NCBI GenBank assembly: GCA_002361095.1 | Contig: DERU01000303.1 | Span: 1 to 18,290, forward strand | Length of the DNA: 18,290 nucleotides | Direction: 5' to 3' | From: Lachnospiraceae bacterium UBA3332 | GTDB lineage: Bacteria; Bacillota; Clostridia; Lachnospirales; Lachnospiraceae | In this document: positions 14,538 to 18,290 of the stretch, one piece after another | How the letters are laid out: each line of letters begins with the position of its first letter | Numbering within the stretch: position 1 is the first letter of the stretch | Notes under the pieces: model-generated | The model's database searches: none | The model's input: the letters and a program-made list of their open reading frames with translations, nothing else | What the model was told of the DNA's origin: nothing | Made by a program: the position numbers and the translations under genes

Positions 14538-15458
14538 ATGAAAAAAGAAAGTTACGCTGCCAGGCTGTGGCAGAACATAAAGAAGCACAAAAGCCTTTAT
14601 CTGATGATTATTCCCATTGTACTGTATTATCTGATTTTCTGCTATTATCCCATGTATGGCGCGCAGATTGCATTCCGGGACTATTCTCCCAAAAAGGGAA
14701 TTGTGGGAAGCCCCTGGGCCGGGTTTCGGCATTTTCGGGATTTTTTCAACAGTGTCTTTTTCGGGCGGCTGATTCGAAATACCTTAAGTATCAATCTGAA
14801 AAACCTGATTTTTGGATTCCCCGCGCCTATCATTTTTGCGCTGCTGCTCAATGAAATGCGGTGGATGAAATGCAAACGGGTGATTCAGACCGTCAGTTAT
14901 ATGCCGCATTTTATTTCCACAGTGGTTATTTCAGGTATGGTGCTGCAGTTTACGGCCACCGACGGCTTTATCACACAGATTATGACGCTGTTTGGTTATC
15001 CGAAGCAGAACCTGATGCTCAATCCGGCGCTGTTTCAGCCCATTTATGTCATTTCCGATATCTGGCAGGGCGTTGGCTGGGGATCCATCATCTATATTTC
15101 CGCAGTGGCGGGCATTAATTCGGAACTGTATGAAGCGGCGCGGATGGACGGCGCAAACCGCTTTAAGCAGATGCTTCACGTGACCCTGCCGGGGATTTTG
15201 CCGACGATCATCACCATGTTTGTCATGCGGGTGGGAAATATGATGAACCTTGGCTTTGAAAAAATCATTCTGCTCTACAATTCCTCAATCTATGAAACGG
15301 CGGACGTCATTTCCACCTTTGTGTACAGAAAGGGCCTGGTGGATCAAAGCTACAGCTTTTCCACGGCGGTGGGGCTGTTTAACTCCGCAATCAATCTGCT
15401 GCTTTTGTTTACGGCAAATAAATTGTGTAAACGGTTGACAGATTACAGCTTATGGTAG
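14538..15458 (+). CDS. ABC transporter permease, LplB/YteP-like
   Basis: This is one of two integral membrane subunits forming the import channel. It has about six hydrophobic segments (for example LYLMIIPIVLYYLIFCYY near the N-terminus and FGFPAPIIFALLL). The permease EAA loop, EAARMDGANRFKQMLHVTLP, contacts the ATPase. The N-terminal PMYGAQIAFRDYSPKKGI and the C-terminal DYSLW are typical of the LplB group. The ATG at 14538 is preferred because GGGGG lies five bases upstream, giving 306 residues; an in-frame ATG at 14526 is also possible. It follows the lipoprotein gene after a structured gap, and its stop is fused to the ribosome site of the second permease. Confidence 0.93.
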   Translation: MKKESYAARLWQNIKKHKSLYLMIIPIVLYYLIFCYYPMYGAQIAFRDYSPKKGIVGSPWAGFRHFRDFFNSVFFGRLIRNTLSINLKNLIFGFPAPIIFALLLNEMRWMKCKRVIQTVSYMPHFISTVVISGMVLQFTATDGFITQIMTLFGYPKQNLMLNPALFQPIYVISDIWQGVGWGSIIYISAVAGINSELYEAARMDGANRFKQMLHVTLPGILPTIITMFVMRVGNMMNLGFEKIILLYNSSIYETADVISTFVYRKGLVDQSYSFSTAVGLFNSAINLLLLFTANKLCKRLTDYSLW

Positions 15459-15468
15459 GAGAATGATG

Positions 15469-16332
15469 ATGAAGAAAAATAAAACGGACCTGTTTGATAT
15501 TGTGAATCTGCTGATCCTTCTGGCGGTGGCGCTGGTGACCTTATATCCGTTTTTGTATGTGGTGTTTGCGTCCCTGAGCGATCCGGTGGCGCTGATGGCG
15601 AATTCCTCGCTTTTGTTTAAGCCGATAGGATTTTCTTTGGGCGCTTACGGCAAGGTGTTCCAGAATCCGTCCATATACAGGGGGTATTTTAACACGATTT
15701 TTTATGTGGTGGTGGGAACGGGGGTAAACATATTGGCGACCTGTGTGGCGGCGTATGTGCTGTCCCGCAAACAGTTTATGCTGCGCCGCTTTTTCACACT
15801 GATGTTTATTTTCACCATGTATTTTTCGGGAGGCCTGATTCCCAGCTATCTTCTGGTCAAAGACCTGGGCCTGATCAACAGCCGGTTTGCCCTGATTCTG
15901 CCTGCGGCGGTGAGCACCTTCAATCTGATGATTATGATCACGGGGTTTGAGGGGATTCCGCAGTCACTGGAGGAATCGGCGCGCATCGACGGGGCAGGGG
16001 ACTGGACGATTTTGTTTCGTATCGTCATGCCCCTGGCAAAGCCCACGATCATGGTAATTTTGCTCTATTATGCGGTGGGGCACTGGAATTCCTGGTTTCA
16101 TGCCATGATCTATTTGCGGGACGCGGACAAAATGCCCCTGCAGATTTTTTTGCGGGATATTCTGACCAGAAGCCAGTTGGGCGCCATGACGGGGCAGACA
16201 GATGTGGAGGATGTGGGGCAGACGATCAAATATGCCACCATCATTGTTTCCACGGTTCCGATTCTGTGCATTTACCCGTTTATCCAGAAGCATTTTGTAA
16301 AAGGTGTGATGATCGGAGCCGTGAAGGAGTAA
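15469..16332 (+). CDS. ABC transporter permease, LplC/YtcP-like
   Basis: This is the second channel subunit, pairing with the LplB-like protein. The sequence shows the usual MalG-type order: a first membrane helix (VNLLILLAVALVTLYPFLYV), a helix pair around GYFNTIFYVVVGTGVNILAT, and the EAA loop EESARIDGAGDWTILFRIVMPLA. It ends with YPFIQKHFVKGVMIGAVKE, the characteristic C-terminus. Three ATG codons follow in tandem at 15463, 15466 and 15469. AGGAG at 15457-15461 overlaps the upstream stop and sits seven bases before the third, which I chose (287 residues). Coupled translation with the first permease is likely. No ATPase gene follows, so the importer should depend on a shared ATPase such as MsmX encoded elsewhere. 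Confidence 0.94.
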   Translation: MKKNKTDLFDIVNLLILLAVALVTLYPFLYVVFASLSDPVALMANSSLLFKPIGFSLGAYGKVFQNPSIYRGYFNTIFYVVVGTGVNILATCVAAYVLSRKQFMLRRFFTLMFIFTMYFSGGLIPSYLLVKDLGLINSRFALILPAAVSTFNLMIMITGFEGIPQSLEESARIDGAGDWTILFRIVMPLAKPTIMVILLYYAVGHWNSWFHAMIYLRDADKMPLQIFLRDILTRSQLGAMTGQTDVEDVGQTIKYATIIVSTVPILCIYPFIQKHFVKGVMIGAVKE

Positions 16333-16347
16333 AGGAGAACAGATACT

Positions 16348-18048
16348 ATGCTGCGCATGTTTGCGACACACAAAATTAGGAAGCAGACGGAACTTTCCTC
16401 CTGCCTGTGGGATTTTTATACCGTGCCAAAAGACGGGGAAATGGCAGCGCATTTTCGCGCGCCGGTTCCCGGCTGCTGGGAGACATTCCCCCAGACCCGC
16501 ACATTTCGGGGGATCGGATGCTATGAGAGGGAGTTTTATGCTTCCGGAAATATCCGGTTGGAATTTAAGGGAGTCAGCCATACGGCCCAGGTGTTTCTGG
16601 ACGGGGAAAAGATCGCGTCCCATTACAATGCCTATACGCCTTTCGAGGCGGTAGCGCGGAATGTTTCTGCGGGTCAGCATCACCTCAAGGTCTGCGTGGA
16701 CAACACATTCGGGGAGCATTCCGCCCTGCATGTGGAAAACGATTATCAGACCTACGGAGGTATCACACGGGCGGTGGCGCTGGAAAAACTGGGGGAGGCG
16801 TACATAAAATGGGTGCATGTGACGCCCCAAAAGAGGCCGGAGGGCTGGTATGCGCGGGTTGAAGTGCAGATACAAAACCTGACCGGAAATCCTTTTACGG
16901 GCGCGGTGCGGCTGGAAGTGAAAAGGGCAGCCGGGCAGGAACGGGAGAGCGGCGTGCGGGATTTGCTTGCGGTGGCGCTGGACGCAGAGGGGGAAACGGT
17001 GGTGTCGGCGCAGCTTTTCTGCCCGGATGTTTCGGAGTGGAATCCCTGTACGCCGGCGCTTTATGGGATAGAAGCGGTTTTGGAGGATGCGCAGGGCAGG
17101 GCGGTGGATGACCTGATGGACCGGTTTGGTTTCCGGGAAGTATGCACGCGGGGAAAAGATATTTTGCTAAACGGGGAAAAACTTTCCGTTAAAGGATTTT
17201 GCCGTCATGAGGATCATCCCCAGTTTGGCTGTTCCCTGCCGTTTGCCGCGATGCAGCAGGATCTGTTTTTGATGCGGGATCTGGGGGCCAATTCCGTGCG
17301 GACTTCCCATTATCCCAACGACGAGATTTTTCTGGACTTATGCGATGAATCCGGAATGCTGGTCTGGGAGGAAAATCACGCGAGAGGCTTGTCCGAGGAG
17401 GCCATGCGCAATCCGAATTTTGAGGGCCAGTGCGAGGACTGCATCCGGGAAATGATCGGGGCGCACTATAACCATCCGAGCATTTATATCTGGGGAATTC
17501 TAAACGAATGCGCCAGTCATACGGAATACGGGAAAAGCTGCTATGAGGCACAGCTTTCCCTGATCCGGAGTCTGGATCGGAGCCGCCCCCGCTCCTTTGC
17601 CAGCTGCCAGTTCAAGACGGACATTTGCTTTGGGCTTGTGGATGTGGTCTCCTATAATATTTATCCGCTGTGGTATCATGATACGCCTGTGGATGTGTAT
17701 TTGGCGGATCTTTATGATTGGGTACAGAAAAGCACGGAGGGTGCGGGAAAACCCTTTTTGGTCACCGAGATCGGGGCCGGGGCCATCTACGGCTACCGCA
17801 CGCCGGAGAAAGTGAAATGGTCGGAAGAGTATCAGGCGGAAACCCTCAAAAAGCAGCTGGACGCGGTTTTGGCACACGCAGACACAAGCGGCGTGTATGT
17901 CTGGCAGTTTTGTGACTGCAGGGTGTGTGACAGCTGGTTTGGCGGCCGCCCGCGTACCATGAACAATAAAGGGATCGTGGATGAGTACCGCAGGCCGAAG
18001 CTGGCGTATGGGGCAGTCAGGGAGAAATTCCGGGAAGTGCAGCGGTAA
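16348..18048 (+). CDS. Glycoside hydrolase family 2, probable beta-glucuronidase
   Basis: The 566-residue enzyme has the three GH2 parts: sugar-binding jelly roll (about 1-170), immunoglobulin-like domain (about 175-265) and a TIM barrel (from about 270, FGFREV, GFCRHEDHPQFG, GANSVRTSHYPND). The acid/base is E387 in GILNECAS and the nucleophile is E474 in VTEIGA. NNKGI with N539 and K541 matches the N-x-K motif that in beta-glucuronidases holds the uronate carboxylate. YNIYPLWY fits the NRYYGWY segment of E. coli enzyme. No signal peptide is seen, so it should act inside the cell on imported sugar. The region before the acid/base is shorter than in E. coli, with no long active-site loop. Its start (ATG 16348) has AAAGGAG ten bases upstream, overlapping the permease stop. 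A galacturonidase or another GH2 activity is not excluded. Confidence 0.9.
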   Translation: MLRMFATHKIRKQTELSSCLWDFYTVPKDGEMAAHFRAPVPGCWETFPQTRTFRGIGCYEREFYASGNIRLEFKGVSHTAQVFLDGEKIASHYNAYTPFEAVARNVSAGQHHLKVCVDNTFGEHSALHVENDYQTYGGITRAVALEKLGEAYIKWVHVTPQKRPEGWYARVEVQIQNLTGNPFTGAVRLEVKRAAGQERESGVRDLLAVALDAEGETVVSAQLFCPDVSEWNPCTPALYGIEAVLEDAQGRAVDDLMDRFGFREVCTRGKDILLNGEKLSVKGFCRHEDHPQFGCSLPFAAMQQDLFLMRDLGANSVRTSHYPNDEIFLDLCDESGMLVWEENHARGLSEEAMRNPNFEGQCEDCIREMIGAHYNHPSIYIWGILNECASHTEYGKSCYEAQLSLIRSLDRSRPRSFASCQFKTDICFGLVDVVSYNIYPLWYHDTPVDVYLADLYDWVQKSTEGAGKPFLVTEIGAGAIYGYRTPEKVKWSEEYQAETLKKQLDAVLAHADTSGVYVWQFCDCRVCDSWFGGRPRTMNNKGIVDEYRRPKLAYGAVREKFREVQR

Positions 18049-18060
18049 TATCCTAAAAAA

Positions 18061-18079
18061 GTGTGCGCCGTGCGCACAC
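18061..18079 (-). terminator. Hairpin with T-run on the minus strand (proximal)
   Basis: GTGTGCGC (18061-18068) pairs perfectly with GCGCACAC (18072-18079) around a 3-base loop. Six A (18055-18060) lie just to the left, so on the minus strand the stem is followed by TTTTTT, the classic intrinsic-terminator layout. On the plus strand there is no T-run, although the stem alone could stabilise the glycosidase mRNA end 12 bases after its stop. Confidence 0.6.
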
Positions 18080-18118
18080 ACCGCGTCGGGGAAATGAAAT
18101 TTCCTATCGTATAAAAAA

Positions 18119-18138
18119 GGCGCCGGATAAATGGCGCC
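18119..18138 (-). terminator. Hairpin with T-run on the minus strand (distal)
   Basis: GGCGCC at 18119-18124 and 18133-18138 are self-complementary and pair around an 8-base loop. A run of A (18113-18118) immediately to the left becomes TTTTTT after the stem on the minus strand. Together with the hairpin at 18061-18079 it forms two tandem minus-strand terminators, implying a leftward transcript that begins in or beyond the right edge of the window. Confidence 0.55.
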
Positions 18139-18140
18139 GT

Positions 18141-18176
18141 CCCCTCCCCGGTTTGGTCCAGGCCCTTCCCCACCCC
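18141..18176 (-). other. G-rich minus-strand tract with quadruplex potential
   Basis: On the plus strand CCCCTCCCC (18141-18149) and CCCCACCCC (18168-18176) flank an 18-base spacer. The minus strand therefore has four G4 tracts with one-base outer loops and a long central loop. This fits the general pattern of a G-quadruplex, though the long central loop lowers stability. It lies inside the possible minus-strand transcript described in the findings. Confidence 0.4.
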
Positions 18177-18227
18177 GTGAAAAGGAACCATTTTCCTATG
18201 TCCTGCCGCCTTCATGTTATCATAATC

Positions 18228-18256
18228 TTGACATTGTGTTACAAATTTGGTATTAT
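18228..18256 (+). promoter_or_regulatory. Strong sigma-A promoter at the right edge
   Basis: TTGACA (18228-18233) is exact consensus, the spacer is 17 bases, and TATTAT (18251-18256) is one mismatch from consensus, with TGG before it as extended -10. Transcription would start near 18263 and run out of the window. The spacer contains the small palindrome TTGT-GTT-ACAA (18234-18244), which could be an operator. Confidence 0.8.
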
Positions 18257-18290
18257 CAGAATACATATGTAATTAGTGTCTGCTGAACAG

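Noticed and set aside
17832..18266. Minus-strand open frame running from the right intergenic region into the glycosidase gene
   Set aside because: It has no convincing ribosome site, most of it is antisense to the GH2 coding region, and it reads through both minus-strand hairpins. A noncoding transcript explains the region better.
1..18290. CRISPR arrays, tRNA or rRNA genes, insertion sequences, prophage genes
   Set aside because: No regularly spaced repeats, no cloverleaf-like or rRNA-like stretches and no transposase or integrase-like proteins were seen in any frame.

Overview
The window looks like a chromosomal segment from a low-to-mid-GC Gram-positive anaerobe of the Clostridia, most likely Lachnospiraceae. 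This is inferred from protein style (DnaE, ATP-type PfkA, KtrAB, SleB-like hydrolase, LplB/LplC-type permeases with a large lipoprotein), strong GGAGG ribosome binding sites, TTG/GTG starts and sigma-A promoters with extended -10 elements. The assignment to a family is not proven by anything in the sequence itself. I see no rRNA, tRNA, CRISPR array, insertion sequence, phage gene or integration site.

Left and centre (1-10,302) is core metabolism, all on the + strand. It begins with the 3' part of metK. A 266-base intergenic region follows, with a promoter, a hairpin, a perfect palindrome and an imperfect direct duplication. Next come dnaE (DNA polymerase III alpha) and pfkA (6-phosphofructokinase, own promoter, followed by a good intrinsic terminator). 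A tight run of four genes then follows: ktrB and ktrA (potassium uptake, both apparently with TTG starts), a SpoU/TrmH-family RNA 2'-O-methyltransferase, and proC (proline synthesis). A secreted SH3 plus SleB/CwlJ-type cell-wall hydrolase has its own near-perfect consensus promoter and ends in a long hairpin shared with the convergent gene to its right.

Right (10,281-18,048) is an accessory carbohydrate-uptake locus. A 770-residue membrane-spanning AraC-family regulator is transcribed leftward. Divergent from it is a rightward operon: solute-binding lipoprotein, two ABC permeases, and a cytoplasmic glycoside hydrolase family 2 enzyme. The hydrolase carries both catalytic glutamates and an N-x-K motif typical of beta-glucuronidases. 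No ABC ATPase is encoded, so the importer probably borrows a shared MsmX-type ATPase. The working model is that an external ligand is sensed by the regulator, the operon is activated, a glucuronide-containing glycan is imported, and the terminal sugar is cleaved inside the cell. The substrate is an inference.

The right edge (18,049-18,290) has no gene. It holds two hairpins whose T-runs lie on the minus strand, a G-rich minus-strand tract, and a strong rightward promoter for a gene outside the window. This and the two regulatory intergenic regions (560-825 and 12,594-12,798) are the least explained parts. I did not find a clearly new multi-gene system. The best leads are a possible minus-strand small RNA, a repeated motif in the regulator/operon intergenic region, and a 21-codon ORF upstream of the cell-wall hydrolase.
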